Below, one piece after another: positions 9,876-20,395 of a stretch of 64,000 bases of DNA. Under the pieces are notes generated by a model. That model worked only from the letters and a program-made list of their open reading frames with translations, ran no database searches and had not been told where the DNA came from. The position numbers and the translations under genes were made by a program. The first letter of the stretch is position 1, and the number at the start of each line of letters is the position of its first letter. Source of the DNA: Pigmentiphaga aceris (GTDB lineage Bacteria; Pseudomonadota; Gammaproteobacteria; Burkholderiales; Burkholderiaceae_B); NCBI RefSeq assembly GCF_008119665.1, contig NZ_CP043046.1, forward strand, positions 3,844,001 through 3,908,000, given 5' to 3'.

Positions 9876-11255
9876 TCACTCTTGCACCGGGACCGACTGC
9901 CCATCGGCCGACACCTGCGTCACAGACGCCTGCGCCTGACCTTGGGCAAATCCTAGTGTAACTGTGTCACCCACCCGAAGGTGGGCAGCCTGTCGCAGGA
10001 TGTTGCCATCCTGGTCGGTAACTATGGCATATCCACGCGCCAAAGTCTGGTCAGGCCCCAAGGCCTGCAGCGCAGCCCGATGCGATGCAAGCTGAGCACG
10101 CAGCGTGTCGATGCGTCGTCGCTGGGCTGCCGGCAATCGGCGCACCGCATCGCTGAGTCGATCACGAAGACGGCTGGTCGTGGGCACGCGATAGCGCAAA
10201 CGCTGCTGCAACATGGCCAGACGAGCACCGCGAGCCTGTTGCGGCATGCGCCATGCCGCGATCAAACGGTGCACGGTGGCTTGCAGTCGTTCGCGCTGGC
10301 GGGACAGCCGGTCCCGGGGCGACAGCATGCGACCGGCCACGCGATCCAGCCGTTGCGTCGCCTGATCCAGACGTCGCTGCTGGCTTCGCATCAAGGCCTG
10401 CGCAGCGCGTTCGACCCGTGCCATCCATTGGTCCCGCGGCATGGCGGCAAGCTCGGCGGCGGCCGTGGGCGTAGGTGCGCGCACGTCCGCAACAAAATCG
10501 GCGATGGTGAAATCGGTCTCGTGCCCCACCCCACAGACCACCGGTATCTGGCTATTGGCCACGGCACGCGCCACCGCCTCGTTATTGAAGGCCCACAGGT
10601 CTTCGATACTGCCGCCGCCGCGCACCAGCAGCAGCGTGTCGACCTCGGCACGACGGTTGGCCAGATCGATGGCAGCCACCAGCTTGGCCGGTGCATCGTC
10701 ACCCTGAACCGGCGCTGGGTACACAATCACCGGCAGATGCGGCACACGACGGGCCAAGGCGGTGATCACGTCATGCAAGGCCGCCGCGCGCAGTGAGGTC
10801 ACGACCCCGATGGCGCGTGGCAAGGCCAAAGGCACCCGCTTGCGATCCGGCGCGAACAAGCCCTCGGCTTCCAACTTTGCTTTCAGGCGCATGAAGGCTT
10901 CGAACATGCCGCCCTGCCCGGCCCGACGCATGCTTTCGGCTTGCAGCTGATAGTCGCCACGCGGCTCGTACAAGGACACCCGCGCGCGCACTTCGACCTG
11001 ATCCCCCTCGCGCGGGACGAAGCCAACCAGGCCCGCCCGCCCGCGGAACATCACCGTGCGAACCGCGGCACCGCTATCTTTCAGCGTGAAGTACCAATGA
11101 CCGGACGCGGCAGCGGTAAAATTCGAGACTTCGCCACGAACCCACACAAGCGGGATGTGCCGTTCGAGCAGGTTCGATACAGTACGGTTTAGCTGAGTAA
11201 TCGTAAGTATTTCCCGCGTCGGGGCGTCCTGCGGCGTCCAGGATGCCGCGCTCAC
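9876..11255 (-). CDS. xseA: exodeoxyribonuclease VII large subunit
   Basis: Catalytic subunit of exonuclease VII, which degrades single-stranded DNA to oligonucleotides. The N-terminal OB-fold (about residues 18-110, LVWVRGEVSNF, GHWYFTLKD, RTVMFRGRA) is followed by the family core with GVVTS, LLVRGGGSIEDLWAFNNE and GVGHETDFTIADFVAD. The C-terminal half is Arg/Gln-rich helix, as usual in the family, and 459 residues is full length. Its partner subunit xseB is also in this window but about 34 kb away in the ispA-dxs operon. Transcribed divergently from exbB across about 290 bases. Confidence 0.96.
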   Translation of the reverse strand: MSAASWTPQDAPTREILTITQLNRTVSNLLERHIPLVWVRGEVSNFTAAASGHWYFTLKDSGAAVRTVMFRGRAGLVGFVPREGDQVEVRARVSLYEPRGDYQLQAESMRRAGQGGMFEAFMRLKAKLEAEGLFAPDRKRVPLALPRAIGVVTSLRAAALHDVITALARRVPHLPVIVYPAPVQGDDAPAKLVAAIDLANRRAEVDTLLLVRGGGSIEDLWAFNNEAVARAVANSQIPVVCGVGHETDFTIADFVADVRAPTPTAAAELAAMPRDQWMARVERAAQALMRSQQRRLDQATQRLDRVAGRMLSPRDRLSRQRERLQATVHRLIAAWRMPQQARGARLAMLQQRLRYRVPTTSRLRDRLSDAVRRLPAAQRRRIDTLRAQLASHRAALQALGPDQTLARGYAIVTDQDGNILRQAAHLRVGDTVTLGFAQGQAQASVTQVSADGQSVPVQE

Positions 11256-11541
11256 GCGGTCTTCCCGGCAAAAAGCTGTCCACAGTGGCGCGGATGCTCG
11301 ATGTCAAGAAATATTTTATTCTTCATGCCGTTTTTTTTGGATTAAGCACTTGATTTAATTGAAAATTCGTCAAGGCCGAGCAGTTGTACAAAAACTGGGC
11401 AGCCTAGCTCGACCCGCATGAAACGTGGGCCGGATGCGAGTTACGCACATCATTATCCACAGTAACTGTGGATACTTGTGGTGTTGTCCCCCGCCACCCG
11501 TCCTGCGGTTACATCTTACGATCTTTTATCAGGAGAGCCTT

Positions 11542-12147
11542 TTGCTCGCCATCATCCGCGACGCCGGCTGGCCCATCTGGCCGTTGCTCGTCACCTCTGT
11601 GCTGACCCTCGCTCTTATCATCGAACGTTTGCTGTCCCTGCGCCGCGAACGCATTTTGCCGATCGGCCTGCTCGACGAAGTGCTCGGCCTGGTTCGCCAG
11701 CGCCAGGTCACGGTCGAAAACGTCAACCGTCTTGAAGCCAACTCGCCGCTGGGCAAGGTCCTGGCTGCCGGCCTGCGTTCACGCAAGCTGCCGCGCGAAC
11801 GTACCCAGGAAAGCCTGGAATACGCAGGCGGCGTTGCTGCACACGACCTGGGTCGCTATGTAGGTGCGCTTGGCACCATCGCTGCCATTGCACCGCTGAT
11901 GGGCCTGTTCGGTACCGTCGTCGGCATGATCGAAATCTTCGGCGCGTACTCGCCCACTGGCAGCGACCCGGCCCAGCTGGCACGCGGCATTTCCATTGCG
12001 CTGTACAACACCGGCTTCGGCATTCTGATCGCCATTCCGGCCATGGTGTTCTACCGCTACCTGCGCGCCCGCATCGACGCCTATGTGCTCGACATGGAAC
12101 ACGCCGCCTGGCGCTTGCTCGACACCATCCACGGAGCCGAGGCATGA
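11542..12147 (+). CDS. exbB: MotA/TolQ/ExbB proton channel family protein
   Basis: Inner-membrane proton-channel subunit that, with ExbD, energises TonB-dependent outer-membrane transport. About 201 residues with an N-terminal membrane helix (WPIWPLLVTSVLTLALIIE), a cytoplasmic loop, and the two conserved helices (LGTIAAIAPLMGLFGTVVGMI and the ALYNTGFGILIAIPAMVFY region). The start is a TTG at 11542 preceded by AGGAG at 11531-11535; the frame is open upstream but without a signal. The stop overlaps the exbD start (ATGA), so the two are translationally coupled. No tonB gene is in the window; a TolQ-like role cannot be excluded. Confidence 0.93.
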   Translation: MLAIIRDAGWPIWPLLVTSVLTLALIIERLLSLRRERILPIGLLDEVLGLVRQRQVTVENVNRLEANSPLGKVLAAGLRSRKLPRERTQESLEYAGGVAAHDLGRYVGALGTIAAIAPLMGLFGTVVGMIEIFGAYSPTGSDPAQLARGISIALYNTGFGILIAIPAMVFYRYLRARIDAYVLDMEHAAWRLLDTIHGAEA

Positions 12148-12575
12148 AATTCCGCCGCGCCCACCAGCGCGACGAACCGGATATCAACCTGATTCCGCTG
12201 ATCGACGTGCTGCTGGTGATCCTGATTTTCCTGGCCGCCTCAACCGCGTTCACCAAGGTATCGGCCTTGCAGATCGTGCTGCCGACGGCCCAGCAGAACA
12301 CACCGGTGGATCGCAGCCAGGACATCGTGGTGGCAGTGGCAGCCGACGGGCGTTATGCCGTGGACGGCAAGCTGCAAGCTGCTGGCAGCTCGCCAACCCA
12401 GTTGGCCGAGGCCTTGCGCCAAGCTGCGACGGGTCGTGATGCGCCTGCGGTGGTGGTCAATGCCGACGCCGCAGCCAGCCATCAATCGGTGATCCAAGTG
12501 ATGGAAGCCGCGCGCCTTGCGCAGATCGGGCGCCTGAACTTTGCCACGCAAAACAGCCCCGCCGCCCCCCGCTGA
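12144..12575 (+). CDS. exbD: ExbD/TolR family biopolymer transport protein
   Basis: Single-pass inner-membrane partner of ExbB, 143 residues. The membrane helix NLIPLIDVLLVILIFLAA carries the family aspartate (Asp21) needed for proton conduction; the rest is a periplasmic domain ending in a Pro/Ala-rich tail. Overlaps exbB by four bases at its start and lpxK by 35 bases at its end, so exbB-exbD-lpxK form one translationally packed unit. Linkage of exbBD to lpxK is common in Gram-negative genomes. Confidence 0.94.
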   Translation: MKFRRAHQRDEPDINLIPLIDVLLVILIFLAASTAFTKVSALQIVLPTAQQNTPVDRSQDIVVAVAADGRYAVDGKLQAAGSSPTQLAEALRQAATGRDAPAVVVNADAAASHQSVIQVMEAARLAQIGRLNFATQNSPAAPR

Positions 12576-13596
12576 TCCGGCCTGGCTGCATGCAGAGTGG
12601 CAACGCGCCGGTTGGCGCAGCCACCTGATGCTGCCGCTTGCCTGGTTGAACGGGGCGGTGCTGAGACTGCGGCGGGCAGCCTACCGGCTTGGCCTGCGCC
12701 AAGCCTGGGTGGCCCCCGTACCGCTGGTGGTGGTCGGCAATATCTATGTCGGTGGCACCGGCAAGACCCCCTTGCTGATTGCCCTGATCCAGGAACTGCG
12801 AGCGCGTGGCTGGCATCCTGGCGTGGTCAGCCGGGGCTATGGTGCGCAAGTGGGCGAACAACCTAATGTGGGCTGCGGTGAACTCGATCCGCGTGCCTTT
12901 GGCGACGAGCCGGCGCTGATTTCCGCGCGCACCCACGTGCCGATTGCCGTACACCCTCGCCGCCCGGCTGCGGTGCGCAGCCTGCTGGCTGCTCATCCAG
13001 AGGTAGATGTTGTGCTGTCTGACGACGGCTTGCAGCACCTGGCACTGGCCCGCGACGTGGAAATCGTGGTGCAGGACGCCCGGGGTGTCGGCAATGGCCG
13101 CTTGCTGCCTGCCGGCCCGCTGCGTGAATCGGCTGCGCGTCTGGCCTCGGTGGATGCCTTGGTCACCAATCTGAACACAGGCGATGCACCAGGCCCTGCG
13201 CGAACAATCGCTGCCCGCCAACTGGACATGCGGGTCGCGGGCGACGTCGCCGTGAACCTGCGCAGCGGCGAAAAGCGGTCACTTGCCAGCTTTGCGAACG
13301 CGGGCAAGGTTGGTGCCGCAGCAGGCATCGGTCGGCCGTCGCGCTTCTTTTCCATGCTGCATGCCGTGGGCATCCAGCCAGTGGAAGAACTGGCCCTGCC
13401 CGACCACTATGACTACGCCGTCTCACCTTTCAGCGCAATAAATGCCGATGCGGTCCTGATCACCGAGAAAGACGCCGTAAAATGCGGACATCTCGACGAT
13501 CCGCGTTTGTGGAGCGTTGCCGTGTCGGCACATCTGTCCGACCCTTATTTCTTCGATTGGCTGGAGGCCCGACTCCATGGACGTACGTTTGCTTGA
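12541..13596 (+). CDS. lpxK: tetraacyldisaccharide 4'-kinase
   Basis: Inner-membrane kinase of lipid A synthesis; phosphorylates the 4' position of the tetraacyl disaccharide with ATP. The Walker A motif GGTGKT is at residues 71-76, followed by GVVSRGYG, the GDEP motif, and VLSDDGLQH further on. The frame opens with a TTG at 12541 inside the end of exbD; no good ribosome binding site is seen, so reinitiation from exbD is likely, and a start a few codons further in cannot be ruled out. Its 3' end overlaps the Trm112-like gene by 20 bases. Confidence 0.95.
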   Translation: MPRKTAPPPPADPAWLHAEWQRAGWRSHLMLPLAWLNGAVLRLRRAAYRLGLRQAWVAPVPLVVVGNIYVGGTGKTPLLIALIQELRARGWHPGVVSRGYGAQVGEQPNVGCGELDPRAFGDEPALISARTHVPIAVHPRRPAAVRSLLAAHPEVDVVLSDDGLQHLALARDVEIVVQDARGVGNGRLLPAGPLRESAARLASVDALVTNLNTGDAPGPARTIAARQLDMRVAGDVAVNLRSGEKRSLASFANAGKVGAAAGIGRPSRFFSMLHAVGIQPVEELALPDHYDYAVSPFSAINADAVLITEKDAVKCGHLDDPRLWSVAVSAHLSDPYFFDWLEARLHGRTFA

Positions 13597-13750
13597 CATC
13601 CTGGTATGCCCGGTCTGCAAAGGCCCGCTGCGTTACGACCGCGAACGCCAGGAACTGATTTCCGAGGCTGCACGCCTGGCCTACCCGATTCGGGACGGCA
13701 TTCCGATCATGCTGGAAAGCGCAGCCCGCCCGCTGCCCACGAATCACTGA
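13577..13750 (+). CDS. Trm112-family small protein (YcaR-like)
   Basis: Protein of 57 residues, [18 protein letters not shown] at the start and [12 protein letters not shown] in the middle, matching the bacterial Trm112/YcaR family. Only the N-terminal CPVC pair of cysteines is present, as is usual for bacterial members, so a full zinc site is doubtful. Eukaryotic Trm112 activates methyltransferases; the bacterial role is not settled. It sits between lpxK and kdsB exactly as ycaR does in many proteobacteria. A longer reading from 13517 only adds residues inside lpxK. Confidence 0.9.
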   Translation: MDVRLLDILVCPVCKGPLRYDRERQELISEAARLAYPIRDGIPIMLESAARPLPTNH

Positions 13751-13858
13751 AGTCGATTCATCAAGCCAGTTGCATGACCTGTTTTCCCAGGTCTGGCTTG
13801 ATTGACCCATCTGCCCCGCTTTACCGACACCACCAGACTTCCCGAGTCATCGCCATCC

Positions 13859-15441
<1,583 letters not shown>

Positions 15442-15458
15442 GACGTGTACGACCTGAA

Positions 15459-15485
15459 ACGCGCCGTCTTCGGACGGCGCGTTTT
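15459..15485 (+). terminator. rho-independent terminator after adk
   Basis: A perfect 10-bp stem ACGCGCCGTC / GACGGCGCGT closes the stable UUCG tetraloop (C-UUCG-G) and is followed by TTTT. It starts 17 bases after the adk stop codon and ends the exbB-to-adk run. Confidence 0.93.
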
Positions 15486-15555
15486 GCTGCAAGCCCCTTT
15501 CTTTATGCACGGCGATGAATAAGGTGTCACATCAGACATTTATTCTCGGCGCGCA

Positions 15556-15597
15556 TGATTGACGCGTATTGATTGACGCGCGTTGATTGACGTTTAC
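15556..15597. repeat. three head-to-tail 14-bp repeats upstream of the SDR gene
   Basis: TGATTGACG occurs at 15556, 15570 and 15584, each beginning a 14-base unit (TGATTGACGCGTAT, TGATTGACGCGCGT, TGATTGACGTTTAC). The third unit runs into the palindrome at 15591-15604. Could be tandem operator half-sites or a slipped-strand expansion. Confidence 0.8.
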
Positions 15598-15604
15598 GTA
15601 AACG
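15591..15604. promoter_or_regulatory. 14-bp palindrome, probable operator of the SDR dehydrogenase gene
   Basis: CGTTTACGTAAACG is a perfect palindrome 52 bases upstream of the dehydrogenase start. It resembles the ACGT-centred sites of regulators of branched-chain amino acid and fatty acid catabolism in proteobacteria (for example LiuR), which would suit the enzyme; the regulator assignment is inference and no regulator gene is adjacent. Confidence 0.55.
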
Positions 15605-15655
15605 ATAGGCAGCCCTTCCACTCAAGGCGTGCCGCCCCGACTCAGGAGATTTTCG

Positions 15656-16414
15656 ATGGACATCACAGGCAAAGTCGTTCTCATCACCGGCGGGGCCTCG
15701 GGCCTTGGCGCGGGCACGGCACGACGCGTGGTTGCTGCTGGCGGCAAAGTGCTGATCGCCGACGTGCAAGATGAAGCAGGCAAGGCGCTGGCCGCCGAGC
15801 TGGGCCAGAGCTTTGTGCATTGCGACGTGACGAGCGAGGCCGACGGCCAGGCGGCTGTGGAAGCTGCGCAAGCACTTGGCAAGCTGGTTGGCCTGGTGAA
15901 CTGCGCCGGCATCGCCCCTGCAGCGCGCACGGTTGGTCGTGATGGCCCGCATGCGCTGGGTCTGTTCCAGAAGACGATCGGCATCAATCTGATCGGCAGC
16001 TTCAACATGATCCGTCTGGCGGCAGCGGCCATGGGCAAGAATGAGCCAGAATCTACTGGCGAGCGCGGTGTGTTGATCAATACGGCGTCTGTGGCAGCGT
16101 ATGACGGGCAGATTGGTCAGGCGGCCTATTCGGCGTCGAAGGGTGGCATCGTAGGCATGACTTTGCCGGTGGCGCGCGATCTGTCGAAGGTCGGCATTCG
16201 CTGCGTGACGATCGCCCCGGGGATCTTTGGTACGCCGATGTTGTTCGGCATGCCGCAGGAAGTGCAAGACGCGCTGGCCGCGTCGGTCCCCTTCCCGTCG
16301 CGCCTGGGTACGCCGGACGATTACGCGAAGCTGGCGCTGCACATTTTCGACAATGACATGATCAATGGCGAGACGATCCGCCTGGATGGTGCAATTCGTC
16401 TGGCACCGAAGTAA
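15656..16414 (+). CDS. SDR-family 3-hydroxyacyl-CoA dehydrogenase (type II, HSD10-like)
   Basis: NAD-dependent short-chain dehydrogenase of 252 residues. The cofactor motif TGGASGLG (11-18), NCAG (82-85) and the catalytic Ser145, Tyr158, Lys162 ([20 protein letters not shown]) are intact. The end ([31 protein letters not shown]) is characteristic of the type II 3-hydroxyacyl-CoA / 2-methyl-3-hydroxybutyryl-CoA dehydrogenase subfamily, implying fatty acid or isoleucine breakdown. The ATG at 15656 follows CAGGAG. Monocistronic, preceded by repeats and a palindrome, followed by 1.47 kb without a credible gene. Confidence 0.88.
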   Translation: MDITGKVVLITGGASGLGAGTARRVVAAGGKVLIADVQDEAGKALAAELGQSFVHCDVTSEADGQAAVEAAQALGKLVGLVNCAGIAPAARTVGRDGPHALGLFQKTIGINLIGSFNMIRLAAAAMGKNEPESTGERGVLINTASVAAYDGQIGQAAYSASKGGIVGMTLPVARDLSKVGIRCVTIAPGIFGTPMLFGMPQEVQDALAASVPFPSRLGTPDDYAKLALHIFDNDMINGETIRLDGAIRLAPK

Positions 16415-16509
16415 GCAGTCGACGTCTGAGTTTTACTCGACGGTTTGTTGAAGCGGGTCATGCATTGCATGGCTCGTTTTGCATTTCACGGTTGCCAGAT
16501 TCGCTGTTG

Positions 16510-16965
16510 TTGCGGCGTTTTGCTCGTGAAGGTGTAGCTGTTCTTCTGCCAGTCGCGGGTGGTGGGGCCGGATTGGCTGCCCCGCTGGACGTTGGCGTCG
16601 GGACTCCCGCCCTCCACCTTGTCCAGAAGGGCAGCCAATCCGGCCCCACCACCCACGCCTTCAAGCTTTCTTGGTTAACCGCACATGCCGCCTTTGGACG
16701 CATTTGGATTCTCTGGCTGTTTGGTGCTGTGAACGGTTCTCGGCGTGCGGTGGCCACCGTTCTTGATCACCATGCGGCTGGCCTTGGGGACTTGGCTGAC
16801 CAGGTCGCCACGAAGCGACTCAGCGGCTCACGTCTCGGGCCGTTCTTTAGAGGCCTTTCAGGGCAGCGCCACGCAAGAAGATTTGCGCGTCTGCTTGGTG
16901 GTGGGGTGACTTGGAAGCGGGTGGCCGCGCACCAGGTAATGCGACGAAAAGGCGGGGCGTTGACG
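16510..16965 (+). repeat. copy A of a diverged inverted repeat pair, about 0.45 kb
   Basis: This stretch aligns along its whole length, as reverse complement and with many substitutions and small indels, with 17380-17807. Landmarks shared in order are the GCGTTTTGCT flank, the palindromic core, the CACGCCTTCAA segment, GGTTCTCGGC, GGTCGCCACGAAGCGA and CTTGGTGGTGGGGTGAC. An open frame of 175 codons (16465-16992) runs through it, but copy B does not keep it open, so I treat this as repeat rather than gene. Outer limits are approximate. Confidence 0.8.
16557..16654. repeat. palindromic core of copy A
   Basis: A perfect 26-bp inverted repeat (16557-16582 and 16629-16654) brackets 46 bases; inside it CTGGAC / GTCCAG extends the stem after a 2-base interruption. 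The whole can fold into a hairpin of over 30 bp in DNA or RNA. No T run follows, so it is not a standard terminator. Confidence 0.9.
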
Positions 16966-17379
16966 GTCAGCGTATTAAAGGCTGCGCACTGAACGTTCGG
17001 AGCGATGATCAACGTTCGAGGCAATGAAGATCGGCGATGAGCGATGGCAAATGCTGACGCTGCCAAGCATTTCCAAAAAGCACTGACACGTCCGTTGAGC
17101 ACCTGTATCAAACAGCCGCCAGCGCCACGATCGTGTACCTATGGGACGGTCAGAATTTTTGTGTGCAAGGCGCTTCCAGCAGCCTCGCGTACATAGTTTA
17201 GGCGCTCTAGCCCGCCGACGCCCCAACAGTCCTTAGCACACAATTAAGCGTGCCAAGCCGCCAACGCCCTGGTGGCGTTGCCGCTACCGCACGCCAAGCG
17301 CCGCGAACGACACGCAGCACAAGCGTTTTTATGCAAATCCGCCGCCAGCGCCACAATTGTCGCTGCCGCTTTCCGCATG
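16966..17379. other. spacer between the two repeat arms, no gene seen
   Basis: No open frame here looks like a protein. It holds degenerate direct repeats: GCCGCCAGCGCCACRATYGT occurs near 17115 and 17342, and a segment of about 34 bases near 17190-17223 recurs diverged near 17238-17270. It reads as decayed repeat sequence. Confidence 0.5.
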
Positions 17380-17807
17380 CCATGACGCTGCGGCCACCCG
17401 CTTCGATGTCACCCCACCACCAAGCAGACGCGCAAATTCTCTTGAGTGGCACTGCCGTAAAAGGCAGCTGAAGAACCCACCAAATCGTGAGCCGGAGAAA
17501 TCGCTTCGTGGCGACCTAGCCAGCAGTCCCCATGGCCAGCCAGGTGGCGTTCAAGAATGGTGGCCGCCGAATGCCGAGAACCGATTCCAGTACCTGGCAG
17601 CCAGAAGATTCCGCACGCCCAAAGGCGGGATTTGCTTCTAACCAAACAACTTTGAAGGCGTGGGTGGTGGGGCCGGATTGGCTGCCCTTCTGGACAAGGT
17701 GGAGGGCGGAGACCCGACGCCAAGGTCAAGCGGGGCAGACGAGCCGGCCCCACCACCCGCGACTGGCTCAATAGCAACTGAAACGCCACAAGCAAAACGC
17801 GGCAGGC
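17380..17807 (-). repeat. copy B of the inverted repeat pair
   Basis: Reverse-orientation, diverged counterpart of 16510-16965, ending just before the murJ stop codon. Both copies can be translated in one frame to a shared peptide (KAWVVGPDWLPFWTRWRA) but this copy is frameshifted just after it. That conservation may simply reflect the constraint on the palindrome. Limits approximate. Confidence 0.8.
17662..17758. repeat. palindromic core of copy B
   Basis: Left arm 17662-17687 is identical to the left 26-bp arm of copy A; the right arm 17733-17758 matches its complement except in a five-base patch (ACGAG for CCAAT). The left arm is thus conserved between copies while the right arm is decaying. 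Confidence 0.85.
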
Positions 17808-17885
17808 AAAAGAACACCACACCGCCGCCCAGAAAACGCCAACGCTACCAAACCCACACCCATCACAACAGCAAAAAACCTCAAA

Positions 17886-19463
17886 TCACGCCTGCTTAGA
17901 AGCAACTACCGACACAGCACTGGCACGACGAAGATGACGAGGACGCAGACCCATCGCCAGCAACGCCAACCCGTAAATGCCAGCAGCGACACCAATCACC
18001 CCCAACAGATACGCCACCCGCACCAGACCATGCATCGCCAGCCAATCCAGATGTTGATTGGCAAACACCAGAAACGCCGACATCGCCCCCACGGCCACCA
18101 CCATCCGTAACGCCAGAATCCCCCACCCCGACACCGGCCGATAAATCCCACGACGACGCAACCCGATCAACAACGCCAACGCATTCACACACGCCGCCAA
18201 CCCAATCGACAACGCCAAGCCAGCGTGCTGCAACTGCGGCACCAACAACAGATTCAACATCTGCGTCACCACCAACACCATCACCGCAATACGCACCGGC
18301 GTGCGGATATCCTGCCGCGCGTAAAACCCCGGTGCCAGAATCTTCACCGCCAGCAAGCCCACCAAACCAACCGCATAAGCCAATACCGCCAGCCGCGTCT
18401 GCCCCACATCGGCCGCAGTAAACGCGCCATAGTGGAACAACACCGCCACCAAGCCCTCAGACGACAAAGCCAAGCCCAGCGCAGCCGGCAGACCCAGCAA
18501 GACCGTCAAACGCAGGCCCCAGTCCAGCAACGCGCTGTACTGCGCCGTGTCGCCCTTTGCGTGCGCCTGCGACAGGCTGGGCAACAACACCGTGCCCAGC
18601 GCCACCCCCAGCAACGCAGTCGGAAACTCCATCAAACGATCGGCGAACGACAGCCAGGTGACGCTGCCAGGCGCAAGCCACGTGGCAATGTTGGTGTTGA
18701 TCAGCAAAGACAACTGCGCCACCGACACACCCAGCGTGGCGGGCAGCATCTGCCGCAGAATGCGTTTGACGGTGGGATCTGCCCACGCGGTGCGCAGGTC
18801 CAGCGACAGGCGCGGCAGCATTTTCAGCTTGGCCATGGCGGGCAATTGCGCGGCGATCTGGGCCACGCCACCGATCATCACACCAATGGCCAGCGCATAG
18901 ATCGGCGGATCAATGTGCGGGGCGATCCACAGGCTTGCGCCGATCATCGCCAGATTCAACAACACGGGCGTTACCGCCGGCACCGTGAAGCGACGCCAAG
19001 TGTTCAGCACACCAGACGCCAGCGCCACCAGTGACATGCAGGTGATGTACGGGAACATCATCCGCGTCATCCACACGGCAGAATCGAAGTCTGCCGCGCG
19101 CTCGGGGCCGCGCATGCCGCTGCCCATGGCCGACACGATCAAGGGCGCGGCGATGATGCCGACCAATGCCACCAGTACCAGCACCACACTCAGCAGGCTG
19201 GCAACCCGATCGATCAGCACACGTACTTCGGCCTCGGGACGCTGGGCTTTCACCTCGCCAAGAATAGGCACAAAAGCCTGTGAAAACGCGCCTTCGGCGA
19301 ACAGCCGACGCAACAGATTCGGAATCCGGAACGCGACCCAGAAAGCGTCAGTCAAGCCACCCGCACCAAAGGCACGTGCGATCAGGATGTCGCGTGCCAG
19401 GCCGGTGAAGCGTGACAGCAGCGTCAGGCCGCTGACGGTGGCGGCGGAACGCAGCAGACTCAT
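17886..19463 (-). CDS. murJ: lipid II flippase MurJ
   Basis: Polytopic inner-membrane protein of 525 residues (MATE-like/MviN family) that moves lipid II across the membrane for peptidoglycan synthesis. The N terminus MSLLRSAATVSGLTLLSRFTG and the segments RDILIARAFGAG, DAFWVAFRIPNLLRRLFAEG and AFSQAFVPIL are signature MurJ sequence. The ATG at 19463 is preceded by CGGAG at 7 bases; the longer frame to 19616 has no support. Neighbour of rpsT on the opposite strand, a usual arrangement in Burkholderiales. Confidence 0.96.
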   Translation of the reverse strand: MSLLRSAATVSGLTLLSRFTGLARDILIARAFGAGGLTDAFWVAFRIPNLLRRLFAEGAFSQAFVPILGEVKAQRPEAEVRVLIDRVASLLSVVLVLVALVGIIAAPLIVSAMGSGMRGPERAADFDSAVWMTRMMFPYITCMSLVALASGVLNTWRRFTVPAVTPVLLNLAMIGASLWIAPHIDPPIYALAIGVMIGGVAQIAAQLPAMAKLKMLPRLSLDLRTAWADPTVKRILRQMLPATLGVSVAQLSLLINTNIATWLAPGSVTWLSFADRLMEFPTALLGVALGTVLLPSLSQAHAKGDTAQYSALLDWGLRLTVLLGLPAALGLALSSEGLVAVLFHYGAFTAADVGQTRLAVLAYAVGLVGLLAVKILAPGFYARQDIRTPVRIAVMVLVVTQMLNLLLVPQLQHAGLALSIGLAACVNALALLIGLRRRGIYRPVSGWGILALRMVVAVGAMSAFLVFANQHLDWLAMHGLVRVAYLLGVIGVAAGIYGLALLAMGLRPRHLRRASAVSVVASKQA

Positions 19464-19990
19464 GAGAAAACTCCGGAAAACGAAAGTACGCGAACGATGA
19501 GCGCGACAGGCGGACAGTACTTGCAAGGACGACCGCACACATCGGCAGCCCACGATGGCGAAAGTACGAGAGTTCAACACACCCGATCCGAATCGATACT
19601 GAATCGATCCGATCAATCACACCGGCGCGCGGGGCGACAGGCGCGGTGGATTGTAGAGCGTTCGCCATTGCCATCGACAAGTAGACTTGCGTCTGCCAGA
19701 CAGACCATGCGCACGGCGCCACACCATAAATGGATGTCGCTGGGACACCTTTCCCGGGATAGTTCTGCGTTGCCGTCGCGCTGACCGGGTCTCACCATGC
19801 ACGGAACGTGAAAAACGGAGAAACGACTGGTGCCACTGCGACCAATGCGACTCCCCTGAAATCAGTCCCTAATAGCCCGACAAGCGCGGCCTGCCGCAGC
19901 TTGCAAGGCCCTCTTCAGCCTGATGAACGGCGCAATCCTCACATTGGGCTACTATTCGGCCTGAATCCAAGCACTTGGACGGCCTTTGTG
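19464..19990. other. non-coding stretch between murJ and the rpsT promoter
   Basis: About 530 bases containing the murJ 5' region. Short open frames exist (for example the start of 19808-20137) but none has a ribosome binding site or recognisable protein character. I see no RNA gene here. Confidence 0.5.
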
Positions 19991-20019
19991 TTGATTTCCC
20001 GGCCGATCCGGGCTATATT
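19991..20019 (+). promoter_or_regulatory. sigma-70 promoter for rpsT
   Basis: TTGATT (19991-19996), a 17-base spacer and TATATT (20014-20019) form a near-consensus promoter reading towards rpsT. Transcription from about 20026 would give a leader of roughly 370 nucleotides. Confidence 0.7.
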
Positions 20020-20395
20020 GCTTGGCTTTGCGAAGTTCTTTCTTAGCTGGAAGTTTCCCCGGCCCGGCGTTTGTTCAACAAGCAGGCCAGGGGGAGAGTG
20101 GGACTTAAGACCAGGCTTTTTTCGACTGCGTTCTTGAGCTGATGTGAAACCGGGCTTTCAGACTGATTTCACGCAGGGTTGAATTGCCAAGGCTTAAACG
20201 CCAAGACATGCCAACCAGGGCGTAACTGCCACCTTCTCGACAAAACTTTTTGGCCTTGATGCAACGGATCGACGTAGGACCCTGCTCTTTCGGGCTTTAC
20301 GCAGATATGTGGCTCAAGACCGAACAGCCCCTCTGAACCATCCGCTTGAACTAACGAGCTTCGCTCTCTTGAACCGGAAACTGGACTAATACCTC
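20020..20395 (+). other. long rpsT 5' leader or independent small RNA region
   Basis: About 370 bases between the predicted promoter and rpsT without a credible reading frame. Several short stem-forming segments are visible but I do not recognise a known RNA family (not tmRNA, RNase P or SRP RNA by their signature sequences). Just upstream of the rpsT ATG there is no good Shine-Dalgarno sequence. Confidence 0.4.

Noticed and set aside
16465..16992. 175-codon open frame in repeat copy A as a possible gene
   Set aside because: The homologous copy B is frameshifted in the same frame and the sequence is dominated by the palindrome, so I treat it as repeat DNA.
16415..17885. Insertion sequence or prophage edge in the gene-poor region
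   Set aside because: No transposase, integrase or tRNA attachment site is seen; the repeats have no target-site duplication I could recognise.
19808..20137. 109-codon open frame upstream of rpsT
   Set aside because: It crosses the predicted rpsT promoter, has no ribosome binding site and no protein-like character.
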